Origin: Pseudarcicella hirudinis | Lineage (GTDB): Bacteria > Bacteroidota > Bacteroidia > Cytophagales > Spirosomataceae | Assembly: GCF_900115665.1 (NCBI RefSeq) | Contig: NZ_FOXH01000009.1 | Location: forward strand, 1-64,000 | DNA: 64,000 nucleotides | Direction: 5' to 3' | Part shown: positions 34,125 to 42,105 of the stretch, in pieces | Layout: every line of letters begins with the position of its first letter | How positions within the stretch are numbered: the first letter of the stretch is position 1 | Made by a program: the position numbers and the translations under genes | The notes under the pieces: model-generated | What the model was told of the DNA's origin: nothing | Seen by the model: the letters and a program-made list of their open reading frames with translations, nothing else | Databases searched by the model: none

Positions 34125-35942
34125 ATGAAAACGCCTCACAAAATTGTTATCAGCCAGAGTAGTATTAAGTTGATTGCCTACCGTGGCATTGGAATGGTAT
34201 TACTGGCATATGATCTGCCGGAAAACCTGATGCAGAATCTGGCAGGTTTTGCGATCAGGCGTACTTCTCCGGATGGTAAAACTGAATTTTTACCCAATCA
34301 GATTAGTTTTCTCCGGAATTATTCTGAGAGTACTGTTGACAAACAGGAAAAACTCTGGTTTTCATCTGAAACTTCACCTTTTCAGAAACTTCGCTGGCTG
34401 GATGTTCCGACTCCCTTACTGACGGGAAAATATCGTTACGAAATTATTCCGACTTATTTTAACCCAGATTCTGCTAATCTGAAAGCAGGCCCTTCTGCTT
34501 CACTGGAAGTTGAACTGTACAATAATCACCCGAATAAACTTGATATCGGGTTTACCAGGGGCTATTTGTCTTCACAGGCTTACGCAAAGAAGTTCCAGAA
34601 TACTGCCATTCGCCCGGATTTACCGAAAACCATAAATTTCGATACCAAACCCTTTGAAGCCAAATATAAATGGCTGGGAGGGAAAGCCCGTAAAATGATG
34701 GTTGATTTTCTGGCAGAATGTTCGGAAGATTCTTCAATTGAGGTGAGAGCTATGATTTACGATTGTGATATGCCGGATTTTATTGATTCTCTGAAATTTT
34801 TAGGCCCAAGAGTAAAAGCTATTATTGATAATGCCAGTCTTCATACCAAAAAGATCAATACGGTAAGGGGAAATGCTGCTTCCGGCGATCCATCTGCAGA
34901 AACCCAGACAGAGAATGTTCTGGAAGCGGCGGGAGCAGAAGTGGTGAGAGGACATTTCAACAGATTTCAGCATAACAAAGTGCTTATTCAGTTAAAAAAG
35001 GATCCTGTTTCCGGAAATCTGATTCCACAAAAAGTATTGACAGGCTCCGCTAATTTTTCTGTCAGAGGTTTTTATGTGCAGGCCAATAATGTACTGGTAA
35101 TAGATGATAAGGATGTAGCAAATCATTATTACGACTATTTTAATCAGGTATTTACCGAAATGAAAAACGGAAAAAGCGGTCAGGCTATTGCTAATAAGCC
35201 GATTACTCAGCAGTGGTTCGATTGCCCGAATCCGGAATTACCTAAATTCAGCGTTTGCTTTTCCCCTCATGACGATTCCGGAGATTCATTAACAAAGGTA
35301 CTGACAGAGTTAAATTCGGCCGAAAGTTCTGTTCTTTTTGCTGTAATGAATATTGGAGGCGGAGGAGATGTTCTGAAGTTTCTGAATAACCTGGATGCCA
35401 ATGAGAACAAGAAAAACCTCTTTTATTACGGAATAATCCAGAATGCCGGAAAAGATGCTGAGGGAAATGAGGATGAAGATGCCGACAATGGTACCATTGA
35501 AATGAAAAGAAAGAATCAGACAGAAGAAGAAATCGTTTCATTCAGTTACCTGAAAGGAAAAGTACCGCATCCATTTCAGGAAGAAATTTCAGGGGGTATG
35601 GGACAAGTGATTCACGATAAGTTTATTGTGGTGGATTTTAACTCAAGTAATCCCGTGGTTTTTACAGGTTCTTCAAATTTGTCATCCGGAGGTGAGGAAG
35701 CCAATGGTGATAATTTACTGGCTATTTATGATGATGAAATAGTAACTGCCTTTGCTGTTGAAGCGGTTAGATTATTCGACCATTATAATTTCAGAACAGC
35801 TTTGAAAAAAACAGATGATAAAAATGCGACTGCAACTACCCCTAAACCTATTTGTCTGAAAGAAACCAGTGCCGAATGGCTTGATGGTTACCAGGATCCG
35901 GCTAACCGGAAATACCGCGATCGTAAGTTTTTTATAAAGTAG
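34125..35942 (+). CDS. Phospholipase D-like protein
   Basis: A 605-residue cytosolic protein (no signal peptide) with two PLD-superfamily half-sites. The second is canonical: HDKFIVVD (about 497-504) followed by GSSNLSSGGEE. The first, HNKVLIQL (about 283-290) followed by GSANFSVRGF, keeps His and Lys but lacks the Asp. The first 170 residues form an extra N-terminal domain (TPHKIVISQSSIKLIAYRG..) of unknown nature. Possible roles include lipid or nucleic-acid phosphodiester cleavage; sequence alone cannot decide. It is transcribed towards the DUF3472 gene 100 nt downstream. Confidence 0.8.
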   Translation: MKTPHKIVISQSSIKLIAYRGIGMVLLAYDLPENLMQNLAGFAIRRTSPDGKTEFLPNQISFLRNYSESTVDKQEKLWFSSETSPFQKLRWLDVPTPLLTGKYRYEIIPTYFNPDSANLKAGPSASLEVELYNNHPNKLDIGFTRGYLSSQAYAKKFQNTAIRPDLPKTINFDTKPFEAKYKWLGGKARKMMVDFLAECSEDSSIEVRAMIYDCDMPDFIDSLKFLGPRVKAIIDNASLHTKKINTVRGNAASGDPSAETQTENVLEAAGAEVVRGHFNRFQHNKVLIQLKKDPVSGNLIPQKVLTGSANFSVRGFYVQANNVLVIDDKDVANHYYDYFNQVFTEMKNGKSGQAIANKPITQQWFDCPNPELPKFSVCFSPHDDSGDSLTKVLTELNSAESSVLFAVMNIGGGGDVLKFLNNLDANENKKNLFYYGIIQNAGKDAEGNEDEDADNGTIEMKRKNQTEEEIVSFSYLKGKVPHPFQEEISGGMGQVIHDKFIVVDFNSSNPVVFTGSSNLSSGGEEANGDNLLAIYDDEIVTAFAVEAVRLFDHYNFRTALKKTDDKNATATTPKPICLKETSAEWLDGYQDPANRKYRDRKFFIK

Positions 35943-36042
35943 AACAAAGATTTTCCTTTGCAGGATATTGAACAGATTATTTTCTCTCTTTGGAAATTGT
36001 CGTAGTTTTACCTTGATTTCATCAACTACTTCTTCCATAAAT

Positions 36043-37359
36043 ATGAAAAAAATACTGTTCTTGGGGTTATGCCTGACTTTCTTCGTCAATTGTAAAGGCG
36101 CGGAAAATATCCCTGAAAAAAAGAGTCCTTTGTCTCACGAAAGCAATCAGATAACAGTTCCCATCGGCGGGAATAGCTGGGTGAGCGGTAAACATGCCGA
36201 AGATCCGGTTTCAGAAAAAGGCTTTTCCAATTGGACTGACAAAATGGACACTTTACAGACCTATGTCCGTTTTGCCAGGCCCGGGAAAGCCATTTTTTCG
36301 CTGCATGGACTTGTTCCGAAAGGTGTAGCGAAACTTTGTGTTATAGTGGCCGGACAAAGTCAGGATTTTGAAACAAATGGTACCGAAGAACGTGATTATC
36401 TCATTGGTCAGTGGGAAATTAAGCAGGAAGGATATGTCTTATTGCAGGTAGTTGGTTTAAGTCAGACAGGTGGAACATTTGGCTCATGGAGTTCCTGGGG
36501 CATCAGCGGCCCGGCGGTTGATGAACATACCACCTTTGTGAAAAATAATGAAGGAGATTATTTTTACTGGGGCAGACGAGGTCCTTCAGTTCATTTGAAT
36601 TATAAAATTCCTGAAAGCCAGGATATCGAGTGGTTTTATAATGAGCTTACCGTTCCGGTGGGACAAGATCCGCTTGGGTCTTATTTTATGGCAGATGGTT
36701 TTAAAGAAGGATATTTCGGGATGCAGGTCAACTCAGAAAAAGAGAGAAGAATATTGTTTTCCGTATGGAGTCCTTTTAAAACCGATAATCCTCAAAGTAT
36801 TCCTCCCGAACAAAGAATCGTTCTTCTGAAAAAAGGAGAAGGTGTTTATACCGGAGAATTTGGAAATGAAGGTGCCGGAGGACAGAGTTATCTGAAATAT
36901 AGCTGGAAAGCCGGGAATACCTATAAATTCCTGTTGCAGGGTAAACCTTCCGGTAATAATACCACTACTTATACCGCATACTTTTTTGCTCCTGAAGAAG
37001 GGAAATGGAGAATTATTGCCAGTTTTCAAAGACCCCAGACTAATACTTATCTGAAAAGTTTTCATTCCTTTTTGGAGAATTTTTTACCGGAAAAGGGAAC
37101 GCAGGTTCGTAGTGTACATTTTGGAAATCAGTGGGTTGCAGATAAGTCCGGAAACTGGACAGAAATAAATACTGCCACATTTACCGCTGATGCTACCGCC
37201 AGAATCGGTTACAGAATGGATTATGCCGGTGGAACAGTTCAAAATCAGTTCTTTCTGAAAAACTGTGGTTTTTTTAACGATTTCGTACCCATGAAAACCT
37301 CCTTCAGCAGAAATCCGGCAGGTAAAAAGCCGGAAATTGATTTGACAAAACTCCCGTAG
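36043..37359 (+). CDS. DUF3472 (with DUF5077-like N-terminus) lipoprotein
   Basis: A 438-residue lipoprotein (LTFFVNC lipobox). Residues about 30-150 look like DUF5077, a beta-sandwich (QITVPIGGNSWVSG). The rest matches DUF3472: EWFYNELTVPVGQDPLGSYF, DGFKEGYFGMQVNSE, FSVWSPFKTDNP, GQSYLKYSWKAGNTYKFLLQ and FHSFLENFLPEKG. These domains are often attached to secreted carbohydrate-active proteins. An in-frame start at 35968 is rejected because it hides the lipoprotein signal. Confidence 0.85.
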   Translation: MKKILFLGLCLTFFVNCKGAENIPEKKSPLSHESNQITVPIGGNSWVSGKHAEDPVSEKGFSNWTDKMDTLQTYVRFARPGKAIFSLHGLVPKGVAKLCVIVAGQSQDFETNGTEERDYLIGQWEIKQEGYVLLQVVGLSQTGGTFGSWSSWGISGPAVDEHTTFVKNNEGDYFYWGRRGPSVHLNYKIPESQDIEWFYNELTVPVGQDPLGSYFMADGFKEGYFGMQVNSEKERRILFSVWSPFKTDNPQSIPPEQRIVLLKKGEGVYTGEFGNEGAGGQSYLKYSWKAGNTYKFLLQGKPSGNNTTTYTAYFFAPEEGKWRIIASFQRPQTNTYLKSFHSFLENFLPEKGTQVRSVHFGNQWVADKSGNWTEINTATFTADATARIGYRMDYAGGTVQNQFFLKNCGFFNDFVPMKTSFSRNPAGKKPEIDLTKLP

Positions 37360-37370
37360 GCTTACATGAG

Positions 37371-37417
37371 ATCAAAGCCCGGAAAGCTGATTTTATGTCA
37401 GTATTCCGGGCTTTGAT
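37371..37417. terminator. Bidirectional terminator between the DUF3472 gene and the Nudix regulator
   Basis: A perfect 14-bp stem (37371-37384 with 37404-37417) with a 19-nt loop that can form a short inner stem, between converging genes. Confidence 0.75.
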
Positions 37418-37432
37418 TTTTAATATGACCCT

Positions 37433-38197
37433 TTAATACAATGTTTTTCCTTCCAGAAAATCTTTAGCTTTTTTCTCATCAAATCTATACAGATATGGAG
37501 CTTTATGAGCACCGCCGCTCCATTTTTTATCAAGCCTTTCAAGAATTTCCAGACTCAGGATTTTTCTTTGAAAATTGGCCCTTATCAGCTTTTTGCCTAA
37601 AATGGTTTCATAAAGACTCTGCAATTCGGCCATAGTGAAGGTTTCCGGAAGCAGATTAAAACCAATCAGTTTAAAGTCAAGCATAAGCCTCAGGGTTTCT
37701 AATGCTTTTCTGGATATATTTTCATGATCAAAAGCCAAAGGAGGCATTTCATTGATGTCATACCAATCCCAGGCATCAGAAAATAAATCAGGAGTAGGGA
37801 CAGCTTTTGAGAAATCTACCAGAGCATAATAACCTACAGTCACGAATCTTTGTAACAGCCAGTGTCCCGGTTCGGGAGTAACCCCGTTTTTAAGCATAAT
37901 TGTTTTGTGAATTTCAATATCTACCCGGTTGGTCTCTCCGAAAGTGTAAAATTGCTCCAGATAAATGTTTTCAAGCCCGGTTCTTTTCTTCAGAACCTGT
38001 TTGGCAGCATCATCAATATTTTCATCTTTATCAATAAATCCACCCGGTAAAGCAAAAAAATCAGTGTTTTTGAATTTTAGTAAAAGAATCTTTAACTGGT
38101 TATCGTGAAATCCAAAAATCACGCAGTCTATTGATAGACAAGGGAATAGTTTATCTCCGCTGTTAATGAAATCGATGAAATCCTGGTTGTTATTCAT
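37433..38197 (-). CDS. Nudix-fold transcriptional regulator (NrtR/AraR type)
   Basis: A 254-residue protein with an N-terminal Nudix-like domain (about 15-150) and a C-terminal winged helix (about 165-240; FTMAELQSLYETILGKKLIR, RANFQRKILSLE). The Nudix box keeps G and the first Glu (GGFIDKDENIDDAAK) but the catalytic REUxEE is replaced by QVLKKR, so it should bind but not hydrolyse a ligand. Bacteroidota AraR is of this family and senses L-arabinose; NrtR senses ADP-ribose. Because it diverges from a GH3 gene, a sugar-responsive role is more likely. A palindromic operator candidate lies between them at 38272-38292. Confidence 0.85.
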   Translation of the reverse strand: MNNNQDFIDFINSGDKLFPCLSIDCVIFGFHDNQLKILLLKFKNTDFFALPGGFIDKDENIDDAAKQVLKKRTGLENIYLEQFYTFGETNRVDIEIHKTIMLKNGVTPEPGHWLLQRFVTVGYYALVDFSKAVPTPDLFSDAWDWYDINEMPPLAFDHENISRKALETLRLMLDFKLIGFNLLPETFTMAELQSLYETILGKKLIRANFQRKILSLEILERLDKKWSGGAHKAPYLYRFDEKKAKDFLEGKTLY

Positions 38198-38271
38198 TTA
38201 ATCTTTACTCAATTAATATGTTTTGTTCAAAAATAAAGAAAAATTTGGAATATCCATAGGTGTCAAGTATT

Positions 38272-38292
38272 ATTGTATCGAATTGATACAAT
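38272..38292. promoter_or_regulatory. Candidate operator of the Nudix regulator
   Basis: ATTGTATC and GATACAAT form a perfect 8-bp inverted repeat with a 5-bp spacer, 25 nt upstream of the GH3 ATG and 75 nt upstream of the divergent regulator gene. Confidence 0.55.
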
Positions 38293-38316
38293 GATGGTAC
38301 TTTAACACTTGTAAAC

Positions 38317-40239
38317 ATGAAAAAAATAATATTACTGGCTTGCGGAGCGGTACTTTCCGGTGCTGCGCTGATGTCATTAACCAATCCTGTTGCTTCCAAA
38401 AGTATTTTACAAAGTTCGCTTCTTATTACCAGAAATGGTGTCACTTTCAGAGATTTGAATAAAAACGGGAAACTTGATATTTATGAGGATGAAAAGCAAC
38501 CCGTAGAAGCAAGGGTTACAGATTTATTATCTCAGATGAATGTGGAGGAAAAAGCTGGAATGATGTTTATCAATGGTACTTTAATCAATGAAGACGGAAG
38601 TATTGAAAAGAAACCCGATGCCAAAGGATTTGCTGCAATGCTGCCTTCAGCAATTGAGTTGATTGACAACCGTAAAATGAACCATTTTAACTACTGGCAG
38701 GTTCCGGCCACTAAAGAAATGGCGATTGGCTATAATGCTATTCAAAAGCATGCTGAAATGAGTCGTTTGGGTATACCTGTTACAATCGCTTCAGATCCGC
38801 GACATTATTTTAGTAACAATATTTTTACCATGTCTGCTAATTCTTTTTCGCAATGGCCTGAGCAACTGGGTTTTGCGGCGATAGGAGATGAAAAGCTGAT
38901 GAAGGAGTTCGGTGATATTGCCCGTCAGGAATACCTGGCTGTAGGGATTCGTGAGGCATTGCATCCAATGGCCGATCTGGCTACAGAACCTCGCTGGCCA
39001 AGGGTAAGCGGTACTTTTGGCGAAGATGCAAAACTTTCTGCCAGAATGGTGAAAGCTTATATATTAGGTTTTCAGGGGGCAAATCTCGGTAAAAACAGTG
39101 TAGCTTGTATGACCAAGCATTTTTCAGGAGGAGGCCCTCAGAAAGAGGGACTTGACCCTCACTTCGAGTTTCAGAAAGGACAGATCTATCCCGGAAAAAT
39201 GTTTAACTATCATTTAATTCCTTTTGAGGCAGCATTTGAAGCAAAAACCGCGGCAATTATGCCTTATTACGGAGTACCGACAGACCAGACTACTGAAAAT
39301 GTGGCCTTTGGTTTTAACAAAGACATTATTACAAAATTACTTCGTGAAAAATATAAATATGACGGGATTGTTTGTACCGACTGGGGTTTGATTACCGATA
39401 CGCACATGGGACCAGTTGTCTGGCCTGCACGGGCATGGGGTGTTGAAAATCTTAGTGAGGAAGATAGAGTAAGAAAAGTCATTGAAGCTGGCTGCGATCA
39501 GTTTGGAGGAGAAAACAGACCGGAACTGGTTGTGAAACTGGTAAAAGATGGCAAAATTTCCGAAAATCGTATAGATCAATCCGTTAGAAGGCTGCTTCGT
39601 CAGAAGTTTATATTAGGCCTGTTTGATAATCCGTTTGTAGATGTTGAGAAAGCCAGTCAGATTGTAGGGAGAGCGGATTTTAAAAAACTGGGAGAGGCAA
39701 CACAACGCAGAGCGATGACTTTACTGAAGAACGATAATAACCTTTTGCCATTGAAATCTGGGGCTTTGAAAATCTACGTTAAGAATGTAGATGCAAAGGT
39801 CGCTGCGCAGTATGGAACAGTTGTTGACAATCCTAAGGATGCTGATATTGCCGTTATTCGGGTAAATACACCCTGGGTTCCGGTTGAAACGCAGAACTTT
39901 TTTGCCAAAGGATTTCACCACGGAGATCTGGACTTTAAAGGAAAAGAGAAAGAAGATATTTTACAGTTGTGTGCTGCTGTTCCTACCATCGTTGATATTT
40001 ACCTTGACCGCCCGGCTGTTATTCCTGAAATCAGTGCAAAGGCAAAAGGATTGCTGGCTAATTTCGGCGCAAGTGATGCGGCATTACTGGATGTTATTTT
40101 CGGTAAAGCAAAACCTGAAGGTAAATTACCATTTGAGCTGCCTTCTTCGATGGAGGCGGTGAAAAACCAGAAGGAAGATACCCCTTACGATTCAAAAGAT
40201 CCATTGTATAAATTTGGATTTGGCCTGAACTACAAATGA
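38317..40239 (+). CDS. Glycoside hydrolase family 3 protein
   Basis: A 640-residue secreted GH3 enzyme (beta-glucosidase, xylosidase or arabinosidase type). A signal peptide covers the first about 22 residues. DLNKNGKLDIYEDEKQP (about 36-52) is a Ca-binding-like loop common in Bacteroidota GH3 proteins. The catalytic barrel includes LATEPRWPRVSGTFGED, CMTKHFSGGGPQKEG and GIVCTDWGL with the nucleophile Asp near residue 355. The C-terminal alpha/beta domain (from about 455, TLLKNDNNLLPL) would carry the acid/base. The exact substrate is not clear. It heads a plus-strand block with esterase, PQQ dehydrogenase and isomerase genes. Confidence 0.92.
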   Translation: MKKIILLACGAVLSGAALMSLTNPVASKSILQSSLLITRNGVTFRDLNKNGKLDIYEDEKQPVEARVTDLLSQMNVEEKAGMMFINGTLINEDGSIEKKPDAKGFAAMLPSAIELIDNRKMNHFNYWQVPATKEMAIGYNAIQKHAEMSRLGIPVTIASDPRHYFSNNIFTMSANSFSQWPEQLGFAAIGDEKLMKEFGDIARQEYLAVGIREALHPMADLATEPRWPRVSGTFGEDAKLSARMVKAYILGFQGANLGKNSVACMTKHFSGGGPQKEGLDPHFEFQKGQIYPGKMFNYHLIPFEAAFEAKTAAIMPYYGVPTDQTTENVAFGFNKDIITKLLREKYKYDGIVCTDWGLITDTHMGPVVWPARAWGVENLSEEDRVRKVIEAGCDQFGGENRPELVVKLVKDGKISENRIDQSVRRLLRQKFILGLFDNPFVDVEKASQIVGRADFKKLGEATQRRAMTLLKNDNNLLPLKSGALKIYVKNVDAKVAAQYGTVVDNPKDADIAVIRVNTPWVPVETQNFFAKGFHHGDLDFKGKEKEDILQLCAAVPTIVDIYLDRPAVIPEISAKAKGLLANFGASDAALLDVIFGKAKPEGKLPFELPSSMEAVKNQKEDTPYDSKDPLYKFGFGLNYK

Positions 40240-40277
40240 TGAATACTGAGTCCGATTAATAATATGCCTCAAAATAC

Positions 40278-40307
40278 CGCCGACTGGATCAGAAACTTCA
40301 GTCGGCG
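40278..40307 (+). terminator. Hairpin between the GH3 and esterase genes
   Basis: A perfect 9-bp stem (CGCCGACTG with CAGTCGGCG) and 12-nt loop in the 117-nt gap. No T run follows on the plus strand, so it may be an mRNA-processing or stability element instead of a terminator. Confidence 0.5.
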
Positions 40308-40356
40308 TTGAGGTTGAGAAAAGATTAGCGATTGCCCTTACAACCAATTATATCCT

Positions 40357-42042
40357 ATGAATATGAAAATTAAACAACTACTTATCTTTTTAATGTTATT
40401 GTCGTTAAGGCAGGTTTCACCGGTTTCACCGGCACAGAAACTGCCTTCCGGCCCCCAGGTGCTGACCTTCTTTTCAGACATTGATGATTCTGAGCAGCCT
40501 TATGGTTTGTATTTACCAAAGAATTTTAACCCTGCTAAAAAATACCCTTTTGTGATGATGCTTCATGGAGCCGGGTCTAATCATCGCCTGGATCTAAAAA
40601 GGGTTTTCGGAAAAACAAATGCACCGGGAGAAACTGACGTAGAGACGTCGAGATATTTTCCTGAATTAAAAGATGTGGACTACATCGTAGCAGCTCCTTT
40701 GGCCAGAGGTACACTTGGCTATCAGGGAATTACTGAAAAAGATGTGATGGACGTATTGGCCGATGTGAAAAAGAGGTTTTTAATTGATGAAGACCGGACT
40801 TATCTTACAGGCCTCTCAATGGGTGGTGGCGGAACACTCTGGATCGGTCTGACTCATCCTGATATTTGGGCGGCAATAGCTCCGGTTTGTCCTGCACCGC
40901 CGGCAGGTACGATAGAGCTGGCGCCCAATGCTTTAAATTTTCCGGTTCATTTTTTTCACGGAGATGCTGATCCTGTGGTTCCGATTGCCGGAACCAGGGA
41001 ATGGGTAAAAAAACTGAAAGAATCAGGCACAAATGTGGAATCGATTGAATACCCTGGTGTACAGCACAATAGCTGGGAGAATGCCTACAAAGATGCCAGT
41101 ATTTTTGATTGGTTCGGAAAGTTCAGAAGAAACCGTTTCCCTGATCAGGTGCGTTTCAATACTACTCAATACAAGCATAATTCAGCATATTGGGTAAGAC
41201 TGGATGAATTTACCCCCGGAACTTTAGCGGGAATAGATGCGAAATTCACTACAGGAAATGACTTAAATATTTCAGCCAGTCATTTGAATGCTTTTACCCT
41301 GAATCTGGCAGGGCATCCGAAATTTAACGCTGGCTCTGGTCTTCAGCTGACTATCAACGGAGAGAAACTGAAAGCGAAGAGTAGTGATACCTATTCATTT
41401 TCAAATAAGAATGGTAAATGGGAGCAAATTAACTTTCAGGCTTCAGTTTCTTCAAAAAGACCGGGAGCAGAAGGGCCTGTTAATGAGGCTTTTGCCAGCA
41501 GACATGTATATGTGTACGGAACTGCAGGAAACCCGAGTGCTGAAGAACTTAGAAATAGAGCTGAAATTGCCAATAAAGCGGCAAACTGGTCTTCTACCAA
41601 AGATTTCAACGGAAGAAGTATCTTTTTGTTTCCAAGGGTTGTAGCTGATAAAGACCTGAGAGCCAGTGATCTTGAAGGAGCTAACCTGATTTTATTTGGT
41701 ACCGCAGAAACAAATCTGATTATTCAGAAATACAGTGACAGATTACCTGTAGAATTGAAAAGTGCTGCTACCGGGGAGTATGGATTGGTTTATACTTTTC
41801 CGGTTGACGGGCATTATGTTGTGGTAAGCTCGGGATTACCTTACTGGAGTGGTTTTGAAGTGCAGGGGCTGGCAAGTCTTTATCCGATTCAGGCTTCATC
41901 AATTGCTTTCCTTAAGGACTTTTTATTGTTCAGAAATTCTCAGAAAACGAAAGTTCTGGAAGGAAACTTTGACAATAACTGGAAATTAAACAGTGCAGAT
42001 GCAAAGGCAATGACTGATTCCGGTGTGTTAAATGTTAAATGA
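40357..42042 (+). CDS. Secreted alpha/beta-hydrolase esterase with C-terminal extra domain
   Basis: A 561-residue exported protein. Residues about 35-265 are an esterase of the CE1/PHB depolymerase type: YPFVMMLHGAGSN, GLSMGGGGTLW (nucleophile Ser near 154), HFFHGDADPVVPI (Asp) and YPGVQHNSWEN (His). From about residue 280 the protein continues with a beta-rich domain (WVRLDEFTPGTLAGIDAKFT) and a final region AANWSSTKDFNGRSIFLFP. It probably removes acyl or feruloyl groups from polysaccharides, in line with the upstream GH3. Confidence 0.82.
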   Translation: MNMKIKQLLIFLMLLSLRQVSPVSPAQKLPSGPQVLTFFSDIDDSEQPYGLYLPKNFNPAKKYPFVMMLHGAGSNHRLDLKRVFGKTNAPGETDVETSRYFPELKDVDYIVAAPLARGTLGYQGITEKDVMDVLADVKKRFLIDEDRTYLTGLSMGGGGTLWIGLTHPDIWAAIAPVCPAPPAGTIELAPNALNFPVHFFHGDADPVVPIAGTREWVKKLKESGTNVESIEYPGVQHNSWENAYKDASIFDWFGKFRRNRFPDQVRFNTTQYKHNSAYWVRLDEFTPGTLAGIDAKFTTGNDLNISASHLNAFTLNLAGHPKFNAGSGLQLTINGEKLKAKSSDTYSFSNKNGKWEQINFQASVSSKRPGAEGPVNEAFASRHVYVYGTAGNPSAEELRNRAEIANKAANWSSTKDFNGRSIFLFPRVVADKDLRASDLEGANLILFGTAETNLIIQKYSDRLPVELKSAATGEYGLVYTFPVDGHYVVVSSGLPYWSGFEVQGLASLYPIQASSIAFLKDFLLFRNSQKTKVLEGNFDNNWKLNSADAKAMTDSGVLNVK

Positions 42043-42105
42043 TATAAGTGTTTGTGAATGAGGAGTTTGTTTTATGTTTTTCAATACTATCAAGCATTAT
42101 TTCCT

